Assembly: GCA_039715055.1 (NCBI GenBank)
Contig: JBDLID010000013.1
Coordinates: forward strand, 1 to 39,408
Direction of reading: 5' to 3'
Length of the DNA stretch: 39,408 bases
DNA from: JBDLID01 sp039715055
GTDB lineage: Bacteria; Desulfobacterota; Desulfobulbia; Desulfobulbales; Desulfocapsaceae
Shown here: in pieces, positions 1 to 9,200 of the stretch
Numbering within the stretch: position 1 is the stretch's first letter
Layout of the letters: each line of letters starts with the position of its first letter
Position numbers and translations under genes: made by a program
The notes under the pieces: generated by a model
What the model was told of the DNA's origin: nothing
Databases searched by the model: none
The model's input: the letters and a program-made list of their open reading frames with translations, nothing else

Positions 1-191
1 CGAGGGTGCAGGGTCGAGGGTGCAGGGTCGAGGGTGCAGGGTCGAGGGTGCAGGGTCGAGGGTGCAGGGTCGAGGGTGCAGGGTCGAGGGTGCACCTCAC
101 ACCTTAACCAATTATTTTCACACCTTATACCTTATACCTTATACCTTATACCTTTTACCCTGCCCCTTTTACCTTTTACCTTGCACCCTTA
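1..191. repeat. Heptad repeat locus 1 (G-rich arm facing C-rich arm)
   Basis: Positions 1-93 are a perfect tandem array of the 14-base unit CGAGGGTGCAGGGT (6.6 copies, probably continuing left of the window). Each unit is two 7-base blocks ending in GGGT. After a spacer, 122-191 hold ten 7-base blocks in the opposite sense, mostly ACCTTAT, ACCTTTT or ACCCTNN. The two arms are imperfect inverted copies. The right arm reaches into the 3' end of the minus-strand ankyrin gene and supplies its stop codon. Confidence 0.9.
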
Positions 192-1413
192 CTTCATCGC
201 TGTTGTCCTGAAGGTATTTTACCAGGTCGTGGCAATTGTACTCTCCTGCGGAATCGATGACGGTCTGATCGTATTTGTTTCTGATTGTGATATCGGCACC
301 CGCCTGCCTCAGGATTTCCACCACCTGCAGGGCCTTGCAGCCTGAGCCGCGGACTGTCATATGATGGAGGGGGGTTCCCCCGGACTTATCCTGACGGTTG
401 ACGTCAGCTCCCGCGTCAATAAGCAGTTTCACCAGTGGGGCATCACTGTTGCGCCCCCTGCCTGCCACCAGATGGAGAGCGGTGTAGCCGTATTTGTCTG
501 CGGCGTTGACATCGGCACCTGCTGCAATGAGTACACGGATAATTTTCAGAGAACTGTGTTTGTTTGTCACGGCGGTGTGAAGTGGCGTGTATCCAAGGCG
601 ATCCCTGTGCTCAAGATCGGCCCCCTCCCTGATCAGTTGGAGTGGCCTGGCCTCACCTTGAGAGTAGCTGATAGAGATTGCGGTCTGAAGATCAGACATT
701 TTCATGGCCTCCTGCAGGGATGCCGGAGCCTTTACTTGAGTAGTCTTTTTCTTTTTTGAGGGTTTAGCCGCTGTTGCAGGCGCTGGCTGGACACTCTTGT
801 AAGGGTAGGATTTGACCACTGCCCAGCCCAGGTCAACCCTGTATTTGAATACAAGACTCAAGCGGTGATCATGCCACTTGTTGTCAATCAGTTCCATGCA
901 GTTGAAATTGATGGTCCGTTTTTCCGGATCCTTACTCTGCCGGCTGTCATCAATGTAGGACATCCCCTTGAGATGCTGAAATCTGGAAGTGCAGTGACTC
1001 CTGGCAAGTATAAAAAAGACCCCGGCATGGTCTTTCTTAAGTGGCAGGTTGTAAAAAGCAGACCAGTTGTCGTTTTCGCGGAGCAGGTAGATTTTACTCT
1101 TCGTCGTCCCATCTACCTCGGTATGGGAAATGGTCACGGTCGCAAAGTCTTCCAGCTGATGCACTGAAACCCTTGAAGCCGTCTCGAGGATGACATCGCG
1201 GCCCTCTGCCTGCAGCATCTGAGTGATAGCCAGATGTTCGGGTGAATCATCAAAGACAGATGACTTGACCGACGGTTCGGCTGCTGTCGCAATACACCAC
1301 GGAGTTGTGATGCCTGCCATGATCAACAGGCCTAAGAGCACAGCCGCCCGCCACTTCTCCCGCCATGGCATATGATTACAGACAATGGCGGCAGCTTTTG
1401 CATGGTCTCTCAT
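169..1413 (-). CDS. Exported ankyrin-repeat protein
   Basis: The 414-residue product has a basic N-terminus and a hydrophobic stretch at about residues 22-45 ending near ATAAEP, so it is probably exported to the periplasm or anchored. Residues about 50-205 match no family I recognise. A short lysine-rich linker (SKKKKTT) follows, then about four to five ankyrin repeats at about 235-405, with typical GYTPLHTA, GADVNAAD and GGTPLHHM signatures. Ankyrin repeats bind other proteins; the partner is unknown. The start is chosen because GGGAGACG lies just upstream of the ATG. Oddly, the last seven or so codons and the TAA stop lie inside the heptad repeat array, so the original C-terminus was probably replaced when the repeats arrived or expanded. 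Confidence 0.8.
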   Translation of the reverse strand: MRDHAKAAAIVCNHMPWREKWRAAVLLGLLIMAGITTPWCIATAAEPSVKSSVFDDSPEHLAITQMLQAEGRDVILETASRVSVHQLEDFATVTISHTEVDGTTKSKIYLLRENDNWSAFYNLPLKKDHAGVFFILARSHCTSRFQHLKGMSYIDDSRQSKDPEKRTINFNCMELIDNKWHDHRLSLVFKYRVDLGWAVVKSYPYKSVQPAPATAAKPSKKKKTTQVKAPASLQEAMKMSDLQTAISISYSQGEARPLQLIREGADLEHRDRLGYTPLHTAVTNKHSSLKIIRVLIAAGADVNAADKYGYTALHLVAGRGRNSDAPLVKLLIDAGADVNRQDKSGGTPLHHMTVRGSGCKALQVVEILRQAGADITIRNKYDQTVIDSAGEYNCHDLVKYLQDNSDEVRVQGKR

Positions 1414-1460
1414 ACTCGTCTCCCTGATAATGGATTCGGCGACTGCCTTATGGCGATTCC

Positions 1461-1910
1461 TTAACTGTTTTCCTTCAGCCCTCCAGCTTTCAACTCAACA
1501 ATGTAGGCTCTTATATTATCTCTAACCTGGCGGTAGCAGTCAAGGACCCGCTCTTCATCTGCAAGCCCTTTGGCAAGCCTGGGAGGATCGGGAAAGCCGT
1601 GGTGAATTTTGACGGTCTTGCCGGAAAAAAGGGGGCACTGTTCGTCGGCGTGACCGCAGACGGTGATGACCAGGTCAAACTCAATGCCCTTGAACTCATC
1701 GAGAAGAGTAGAGTTGTGGGTCGAGATGTCGACACCGGCTTCTGCCATAACTTTAATGGCATACGGGTTGAGGCCGTGGGCCTCAATACCAGCCGAGTAG
1801 ACCTCACAGGTGTCCCCCAAAAGCTGGCGACCGAACCCCTCCGCCATCTGGGAACGGCAGGAATTCCCGGTGCAGAGAAAAAGAATCTTCTGTTTTTCCA
1901 CTTTTTTCAT
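1461..1910 (-). CDS. arsC: Thioredoxin-coupled arsenate reductase / LMW phosphatase family
   Basis: The product is a low-molecular-weight protein tyrosine phosphatase fold protein. The P-loop CTGNSCR (C13, C18, R19) is followed by the ADEQ segment flanked by two cysteines (VCGHADEQC), which is the three-cysteine relay of thioredoxin-type arsenate reductases, and by the catalytic DPP loop. It would reduce arsenate to arsenite in the cytoplasm. No arsR, arsB or acr3 lies beside it. Start choice is uncertain. The ATG at 1910 abuts GAAGGA with no spacing. A GTG at 1901 has the same GAAGGA nine bases upstream and may be the real start. An upstream ATG at 1958 has no visible ribosome-binding site and adds a non-conserved leader. 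Confidence 0.88.
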   Translation of the reverse strand: MKKVEKQKILFLCTGNSCRSQMAEGFGRQLLGDTCEVYSAGIEAHGLNPYAIKVMAEAGVDISTHNSTLLDEFKGIEFDLVITVCGHADEQCPLFSGKTVKIHHGFPDPPRLAKGLADEERVLDCYRQVRDNIRAYIVELKAGGLKENS

Positions 1911-2257
1911 TCCTTCAACAAATTGTAAAGACAACGTGGAGAAATTTAAAAAACACATAATGCTCTATTTTGGCAGGATAATTGTGCCACAGGTATAGGT
2001 GTAGGTGTAGGTGTAGGAAGGTAACTTATTACTACCGTGAACATAATGAAATAATAGAAATGGCAAACTCAATCCGGAAATCAGTAAGATGTCCCCGGTC
2101 CTCGTGCTATGCTTACAATATGCAATCATTGCAGCCTTATCCTTTTTTACCACCGCTGTTGGCAACCTTGAATCAAGATAATACCCTTGTCATCCTACCA
2201 CGTTCTTTATAAAATTATTGTAAGGGTATGATTTTTTTCAAAGGGAGTGTGTATCAT
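1911..2257. other. Intergenic region, divergent arsC / hybrid kinase
   Basis: This 347-base stretch separates the divergent arsenate reductase and hybrid kinase genes and should hold both promoters. I see no convincing ORF, RNA gene or strong sigma-70 pair. Its only clear structure is the GGTGTA repeat at 1990-2025. Confidence 0.6.
1990..2025. repeat. Short GGTGTA hexad repeat
   Basis: GGTATA is followed by three GGTGTA units and then GGAAGGT. The units have 6 bases, unlike the 7-base units of the other two loci, but they are built from the same GGT(A/G)TA core. There is no facing C-rich arm here. Confidence 0.75.
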
Positions 2258-5200
2258 ATGAAATTTCAAAGAGACGTACCCACTTTAGTCATGGTGCTGA
2301 TGATTTTTCTATTACTTCCCGTACCTATCGCTTTCAGTGGTACTGAAGATTCACCGGCTAAACGTGATTCATCTATCCGTTTCAGCCGTCTCACTACTGA
2401 GAGTGGACTTTCCAATGACAATGTGCAGGGAATTGTCCAGGACGACCTCGGATTTATGTGGTTTGCCACCCTTGACGGATTGAACCGCTATGACGGGTAT
2501 GATTTCAAGGTATTCCGGCATGATCCTGACGATCCCCTCAGCCTGAGCGGCAACCAGCTGCGAAAATTGTACAGGGACAAGTCCGGCTATCTCTGGGTAG
2601 CAACCTGGAGTGATGGACTCAATAAATACCTTCCCGAAACAGAGACTTTTCTTCACTATCAACACGATCCGGACAATCCAGACAGCTTGAGCCATAATGC
2701 TATCAGTGGAATGCTGGAAGATCGGGCAGGAGTATTTTGGATTGGCACTCGCGGAGGTGGTCTGAACCGTTTTGATCCAGCAACAGGAAAGTTCACTCAT
2801 TATCGACATAATCCGGACGATCCGAGCAGCCTGTCCCATGATTTTGTGATGGCTGTCCTCGAAGACAGGCGAGGAGACCTCTGGGTGAGCACATACGGGG
2901 GGCTCAATAAACTGAATATTGCAAGTGGAACTTTTACCCGTTATCGACACGATCCTGCCTCTCCTCACAGCCTGAGTAATAATGCTACGTTTGGCCTTTA
3001 TGAAGATCATGCCGGAGTGCTCTGGATTGCCAGTGAAAATGGTTTGAATCGTTTCAACCACCAAACAGAAACCTTTTCTTCCTATAAACACGATCCCGAT
3101 AATCCAGTCAGCATGGGGTGTAACTTCATAGCCTCGGTGCTGGAGGATCGTTTGGATAATTTCTGGGTTTTCACCTACGGCTGTGGGCTGAATCATTTTG
3201 ACCGTGAAAATGAAACGTTCACCCGCTTTGAGCATGACCCTGCCGATCCAGCCAGTATGGGGCATAACAAGATTTTTACCAGTTACCTGGACCGGGAGGG
3301 TAATTTATGGATGGGAACCTATGGTGGCGGTGTTACCTATCTCGATAATAACGCTAAAAATTTCAGGCCTTACCAGCACATTCCTGAAGATTCGACCAGT
3401 CTGAGTCATAATGCCATAAATGGCATCTATAAAGGTCGCTCAGGAAAGATCTGGATCGGCACAGATTACGGTTTGAACCATTTTGATCAAAAGAAGGGTA
3501 CATTCAAACGTTATTACCACGATTCCAATGATCCTCGCAGCCTGAGTTACGATTCAGTACTTGCCATTTACGAAGATCAGACAGGGACGATATGGGTCGG
3601 CACAGAAGACGGGCTTAACCGTTTTAACCGAGAGACAGAGACATTTACCCGGTACCACCATGATCCGCAGGACCCGCAAAGCCTGGGTGGGGACCAGGTG
3701 TATTCAATCCTGGAGGACCGGTCAGGAAAGCTGTGGTTCGGCACCTGGACTGAAGGACTGGATATGTTTGACCGAGAGACCGGCACGTTCAGCCATTTTC
3801 AACACCAGCCGGACAACCCGGAGAGTATCAGCCACAACGGTATTGTCGCACTGCATGAAGACAGTTCAGGGGTGCTGTGGGTTGGGACGTATGGTGGTGG
3901 TCTGAATCGATTTAATCGAGAGAGCAGCACCTTCCAACGCTACCAACACGATCCGGACGATCCGGGCAGCCTGAGCAACAATCTTGTCTTCTCAATCTAT
4001 GAGGACAAGACCGGCTCTCTCTGGTTTGCTACAGGTGGGGGACTTAACAAACTCGACAGTAAACAGGAGCGATTCACGCACTATACAGTAAAAGACGGAC
4101 TTCCAAACGATGTGGTCTACGGAATACTGGGAGATAACCGGGCAAATCTCTGGCTGAGCACCAATCAGGGGCTGTCACGGTTCAACCCTCGATCAGAAGA
4201 GTTCAAAAACTATGACAAAAGTGACGGACTGCAGGGAAACCAGTTTAACCTTGCCGCCAGTGGCCAAAGTGATGATGGCCTGATGGTATTTGGTGGGCCC
4301 AGTGGTTTGACCGTTTTTTATCCGGAACAGGTTACAGATAACCCCAGCCCTCCGCCAGTTGTAATCACCAACTTCCTGTTGGCAAATCAACCTGTCTCTC
4401 CCGGGGATGAGTCACCACTGAAGAAATCCATTCTTGAAACCGAACATCTCACGCTTTCCTACCTGGATCAGGTTTTTTCGTTTGAGTTTACTGCGTTGAA
4501 CTATCAATCTTCTAATAAAAACCGATACAGATATACCATGGAGGGCTTTACCAAAAAATGGACTGAAGTAGGAAGCGATCGACGCTTTGTCACCTACACG
4601 AATCTCGACCCTGGTGAGTACATTTTCCGGGTGACTGGCGCTAACAATGACGGAGTGTGGAATGATGAAGGGGATTCCCTCAAAGTGACAATCATACCGC
4701 CATGGTGGACGGCATGGTGGGCTTACGTGCTCTATTTTGGCATGATCACTTTTTTGATATTGTCTCTCATGCAATACCGCACGATTGCACTGCGGCGCAA
4801 AAGAGAGGAATTGGAGCAGCTGGTAGCCAGGCGAACCAGGGAGCTGGTTGCCTTAAAAGAGGAGGCTGAGGCAGCTGACCAGGCCAAATCTCTCTTCCTG
4901 GCCCACATGTCCCATGAACTTCGCACTCCCCTTACTGTTATCCTCGGATACTCTGAATTACTCTCCATGGACAGTGATGCTACAAGTGATCAACAGGAAA
5001 AATGCTACGCCATCAATCGGAGTGGTACCCACCTGCTGAACATAATCAATGACGTTCTGGATATCGCAAAGATCGAGGCAGGCCGTGTTGACCTGAACCT
5101 GGCCTCCTTTGACCTGCGGCAGATGCTGCAAGATGTTCATAAAATGTTCATGAACCGAGCCAGGAGTGAGGGATTATACTTCAACCTGCAGGTTGCCCCT

Positions 5201-6277
5201 GATCTTACCCGTAATATCAAAGCCGATGAAGGCAAGCTGCTTCAAATCCTAATCAACCTACTGGGTAATGCGATTAACTATACCCAGGAAGGCGGATTCA
5301 CTCTCCGTGCACGAACCCAAAATAAGGCCGATGATCCGACAATGGTTACCCTGCAACTGGAGGTTGAGGACAGCGGACCTGGGATTCCTGAAGAAAAGAG
5401 GGAGCAGATTTTTGAGCCTTTTACTCAGGTTAAAAGTAAATCTGGTACGAAGAGGGGTAGCGGCCTGGGGTTAACGATCACCAGATCATACATAGAATTA
5501 ATGGAAGGGGAGATAAGCGTCCACTCCACGGTTGGCGAGGGTTCACTCTTCACGGTCGATCTGCCGGTGGCTTTGTCGGAGGAGACAGGACTCAAAGGTG
5601 ATGAAACTGCGACTCCAGAAATAAAAGCGTTGCTGCCAGGTGAATCCAAACGGCGGATTCTTGTGGTGGACGATGAAGTGGAAAACAGGATCCTGCTGAG
5701 AAACCACCTGGACAAGGTGGGCTTTGAAGTGCAGGAAGCAGAAAATGGCAGGGAGGCTCTATCCCTGTTTGAAAAGTGGCAGCCTCATTTCATCTGGATG
5801 GACCTGCGCATGCCGGAAATGGATGGCTATGAGACTACGGCCAGGATTCGTCAACTTCCCGGTGGTGAGACCGTCAAAATTGTAGCGCTCAGTGCCCACC
5901 TTTCCGTGGAACTACAGGAAAAGCTCCTGGATTGCGGTTGCGATGACTCGCTGAGCAAGCCTTACCAGGCCCATGCGCTATACGATATTATGGCCAGGCA
6001 ACTAGGGATCGGTTACCAGTATAAGGAAACAGCCGGGACAGCAGAGACTCAGCCCGACAGGATAAGCAGGACGGCCATTGATAATCTCCCTCCTGAACTT
6101 CAAAAAACACTGTATGAGGCTGCCAGTTCTTTGAATGATCTGAAGTTTATCGCCGCATTGAAGCAGGTGCAGAGAATTGACCCGGCTCTGGCGGAGGGTT
6201 TGGCTCCATTGGCGCGGGAATTCCAATTCGACAAGATTTTACAATTACTTGGACATAACGGGAGAAAGCATTCATGA
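2258..6277 (+). CDS. Hybrid histidine kinase with two-component-regulator propellers
   Basis: This is a one-protein two-component system of about 1339 residues. A signal peptide or anchor (about 1-27) is followed by 14 Reg_prop repeats of about 48 residues (about 35-700; L.W.GT.GGLNRF pattern), enough for two seven-bladed propellers. A Y_Y_Y domain (about 700-810), one transmembrane segment (about 817-840) and a coiled coil follow. The kinase has H-box SHELRTP with His about 886, an N-box LINLLGNAINY, DSGPGIP and GSGLGLTI. A receiver domain (about 1133-1248) has Asp about 1182 in WMDLRMPEMDG. The C-terminal 70 residues form a helical HPt-like tail without an obvious phospho-His. The architecture resembles polysaccharide-sensing HTCS proteins of Bacteroidetes, but has no AraC output domain. 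The ATG at 2258 is preferred over 2228 because it gives a clean signal peptide with GGGAG upstream. The stop overlaps the next gene by 4 bases. Confidence 0.93.
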   Translation: MKFQRDVPTLVMVLMIFLLLPVPIAFSGTEDSPAKRDSSIRFSRLTTESGLSNDNVQGIVQDDLGFMWFATLDGLNRYDGYDFKVFRHDPDDPLSLSGNQLRKLYRDKSGYLWVATWSDGLNKYLPETETFLHYQHDPDNPDSLSHNAISGMLEDRAGVFWIGTRGGGLNRFDPATGKFTHYRHNPDDPSSLSHDFVMAVLEDRRGDLWVSTYGGLNKLNIASGTFTRYRHDPASPHSLSNNATFGLYEDHAGVLWIASENGLNRFNHQTETFSSYKHDPDNPVSMGCNFIASVLEDRLDNFWVFTYGCGLNHFDRENETFTRFEHDPADPASMGHNKIFTSYLDREGNLWMGTYGGGVTYLDNNAKNFRPYQHIPEDSTSLSHNAINGIYKGRSGKIWIGTDYGLNHFDQKKGTFKRYYHDSNDPRSLSYDSVLAIYEDQTGTIWVGTEDGLNRFNRETETFTRYHHDPQDPQSLGGDQVYSILEDRSGKLWFGTWTEGLDMFDRETGTFSHFQHQPDNPESISHNGIVALHEDSSGVLWVGTYGGGLNRFNRESSTFQRYQHDPDDPGSLSNNLVFSIYEDKTGSLWFATGGGLNKLDSKQERFTHYTVKDGLPNDVVYGILGDNRANLWLSTNQGLSRFNPRSEEFKNYDKSDGLQGNQFNLAASGQSDDGLMVFGGPSGLTVFYPEQVTDNPSPPPVVITNFLLANQPVSPGDESPLKKSILETEHLTLSYLDQVFSFEFTALNYQSSNKNRYRYTMEGFTKKWTEVGSDRRFVTYTNLDPGEYIFRVTGANNDGVWNDEGDSLKVTIIPPWWTAWWAYVLYFGMITFLILSLMQYRTIALRRKREELEQLVARRTRELVALKEEAEAADQAKSLFLAHMSHELRTPLTVILGYSELLSMDSDATSDQQEKCYAINRSGTHLLNIINDVLDIAKIEAGRVDLNLASFDLRQMLQDVHKMFMNRARSEGLYFNLQVAPDLTRNIKADEGKLLQILINLLGNAINYTQEGGFTLRARTQNKADDPTMVTLQLEVEDSGPGIPEEKREQIFEPFTQVKSKSGTKRGSGLGLTITRSYIELMEGEISVHSTVGEGSLFTVDLPVALSEETGLKGDETATPEIKALLPGESKRRILVVDDEVENRILLRNHLDKVGFEVQEAENGREALSLFEKWQPHFIWMDLRMPEMDGYETTARIRQLPGGETVKIVALSAHLSVELQEKLLDCGCDDSLSKPYQAHALYDIMARQLGIGYQYKETAGTAETQPDRISRTAIDNLPPELQKTLYEAASSLNDLKFIAALKQVQRIDPALAEGLAPLAREFQFDKILQLLGHNGRKHS

Positions 6278-9200
6278 AATCTCTTGAGCCATCGATACAT
6301 GCTTCCAAAATACTGGTGGTTGAAGATAATCAGGAAAGTCTCCAACTGCTGGTCGAAACGCTGCGTAACGAGGGATATCGAGTGCGTGGCGCCCGCGATG
6401 GCGACCTTGCCCTTCAAGGAGTTAAGCAGCTGACACCGGACCTGATCCTGCTTGACATCAAGATGCCGAAGATGGATGGCTTTTCAGTGTGCGCCGAGCT
6501 GTATCGCCAGCCTGAATACCAGAAAATCCCCATTATCTTCATCAGCGGACTGGATGATCCTGACTCCAAGTTGAGGGCATTCGAAATTGGAGGGGTCGAC
6601 TATATTACCAAACCTTTTCAGAAAACAGAGGTGCTTGCACGAGTACAGAACCATCTCACCCTTGTCCATCACCGCAGAACACTGGAATCAGCACGGGATT
6701 TACTGGAAGAAAAGGTAAAGGAACGTACTGCAGAGCTGGCCAACAGCGAAGAGCGGTTTCGAAGTCTGGTTGAGCAGAGTTCGGATTTGATATGGGCAGT
6801 TGATAGTGACTGTACCTACATCTATGCCAGTCCGCAGGTTGAGACCATCCTGGGGTACAAACCGGAAAAGGTTATAGGTAAAACACTGTTTGACCTGATG
6901 CCGCCAGAAGAGGCTGACAGGTTAGCTGTGATTTTCAGCGATTTAATGAAATCGCATAAACCAATTGTTCAGTTGGAAAAGGTGAACCTGCACCGGGACG
7001 GCAGTCGCATTACCCTTGAGACCAGTGGCGTTCCATATTTTGACGGGTCTGGAAAGATCGTCGGCTATAGAGGAGTGGACCGGGATGTCAGTGAACGCAA
7101 AAAGGCTGAAGAACAACTGCATGTGTACGAGAACATCATAGCTGCTACTCAGGAGTTGATGTCCTTTGTCGATGAAAACTATGTCTATAGGGCTGTTAAT
7201 GATGCCTATTGCAGTTACCATGACTTGAAAAGAGAGGATATTGTCGGAAAAACTGCTGCAGATATCCTGGGACAGGATGTATTTGAACGGACTGTCAAAC
7301 AACACCTGGATCATGCCCTGGCCGGTCATACTGTCCAATATGAGTCCTGGTTCGACTATGCCGGTCAGGGCATGAGGTACATGGTTGTTACCTACAATCC
7401 TTTCCATAATACCGAGCAGATCATCACAGGTGTGGGGGTTATGGTGCGAGATCACACCGAACGGAAGCAAGCTGAAGAGTTATTATCAAAGAGTGAAGAG
7501 CAATTTCGCCGCCTGGTGGAAAAAGCCCCGGATATCATCTATCGTTACTCTGATCAACATGGCGGATCCTATTATTCACCCAGGGTAGAGGCGCTGCTTG
7601 GCTATACACCGGAGTATCTCCTCGAGCATCCCCAGCTTTGGCACGACAGCATCCACCCTGATGATCTGGTAATGGTAGATGCCGCCATTGCAGACCTCTT
7701 TTACGGTAAGGATTTCGACATAGAGTACCGTATCCGGGATGCCCAGGGGACCTATCATTGGTTCCATGACCGTAACACCAACATACAAGTCAGTGGCCAA
7801 GGTGCTGTTGTCGAGGGACTGGCCAGTGACATCACTGAGCGGAAACAGACAGAGGAGTTGCTTTTGAAGCAACACCACCGGCTGAAACAGATAAGCGAGA
7901 TCCAACGCATCTTTCTGACCAGTACTGAAGACACACTCTATAATGATATTCTCGACTATATTTTAAAATATGTCGATTGTGAGTATGGCTACTTTGGCTT
8001 TATTGACGAGGCTGGGGACTTAGTCTGCCCTTCAATGGTTTTCGGTGTCTGGGATCAATGCCAGATCCCTGGCAAACAAGTTGTTTTTCCTAAGAAAGAG
8101 TGGTCAGGGATCTGGGGGGAATCTCTTATCCAGAAAAAATCGTTGTTCAAAAATCGTGACCTGACATTACCGAAGGGTCACCTGCAGTTGGCCAATGCCA
8201 TAGCTCTTCCGGTCCTTTACAGGGATAAACTTATAGGCCAGATGGCCCTTGCCAACCGTAGTGAAGATTTTACAGATGACGATATTGAAAAACTCGAAGA
8301 AATACTCGTACAAATTGCTCCTGCCCTACAGGCTTATCTCAGTGAAGGGAGGCGCAGAAAAAAAGAGTTGCAGGCGCAAAAGCTGATCCGCCGTGCCAAA
8401 GAGGAGTGGGAGAAGACCTTTGATGCAATAGATGACATTGTCACCATTCAAGACAAAGACATGCACATCATTCGTGCCAATAGGGCCGCGCACGTTTATT
8501 TGGGAAAAGATGACGACGAATTGATTGGCAACCATTGTTACACTGTTTTTAGCGGTACCACTGAACCGTGCCCGGGTTGCCCGCTGCCGATAAGCGTAGA
8601 GACGCTGAAACCTCACTCGCAGATAGTAGAACATAAAGGGCGTGGGACAACATTCCACATCTCCTCATCACCTATGTTAGACCAAAATAGTGAAATTGAA
8701 TTCCTGGTCCACATCGCCAGAGACATCACAGAACAAAAATGCCTGGAAGAGCAAGTATTCCAATCCCACAAAATGGAAGCAATCGGTACAATGGCAGGTG
8801 GCATTGCTCATGATTTCAACAATATACTGTCGGCCATTATCTCATTTGCCAATCTTGCCAGACAGGATGTACCGGCAAACAGCAGTGCTGAGAAAAAGTT
8901 AGCTGCAGTTATTCAGGCCGGCAGAAGAGGTGCTGAACTTGTTCAACAGATTCTCACCTTCAGCCGTAAATCGGAACACCAACTGCAACAGCTCAGCCCT
9001 CATCTGATTGTCAGAGAAGTTCTGAACATGCTGCATTCTTCACTGCCAAGCACTGTTGTAATAGTTGAAGATATTGATAGAAGGTGTGGAAAAATCCTGG
9101 CCGATCCCACCAATATTCATCAAATATTGATTAATCTGTGCACCAATGCGCTGCATGCAATGGAGAATGAAAAGGGAATACTGACCATAAAATTGTCTCA

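Noticed and set aside
20..345. Plus-strand ORFs with GRGCRVEGAG-like peptides
   Set aside because: They are only translations of the 7-base repeat array and end inside the antisense of the ankyrin gene.
2369..3265. 298-codon minus-strand frame opposite the propeller repeats
   Set aside because: Its length and internal repeats come from the repeated propeller codons on the other strand.
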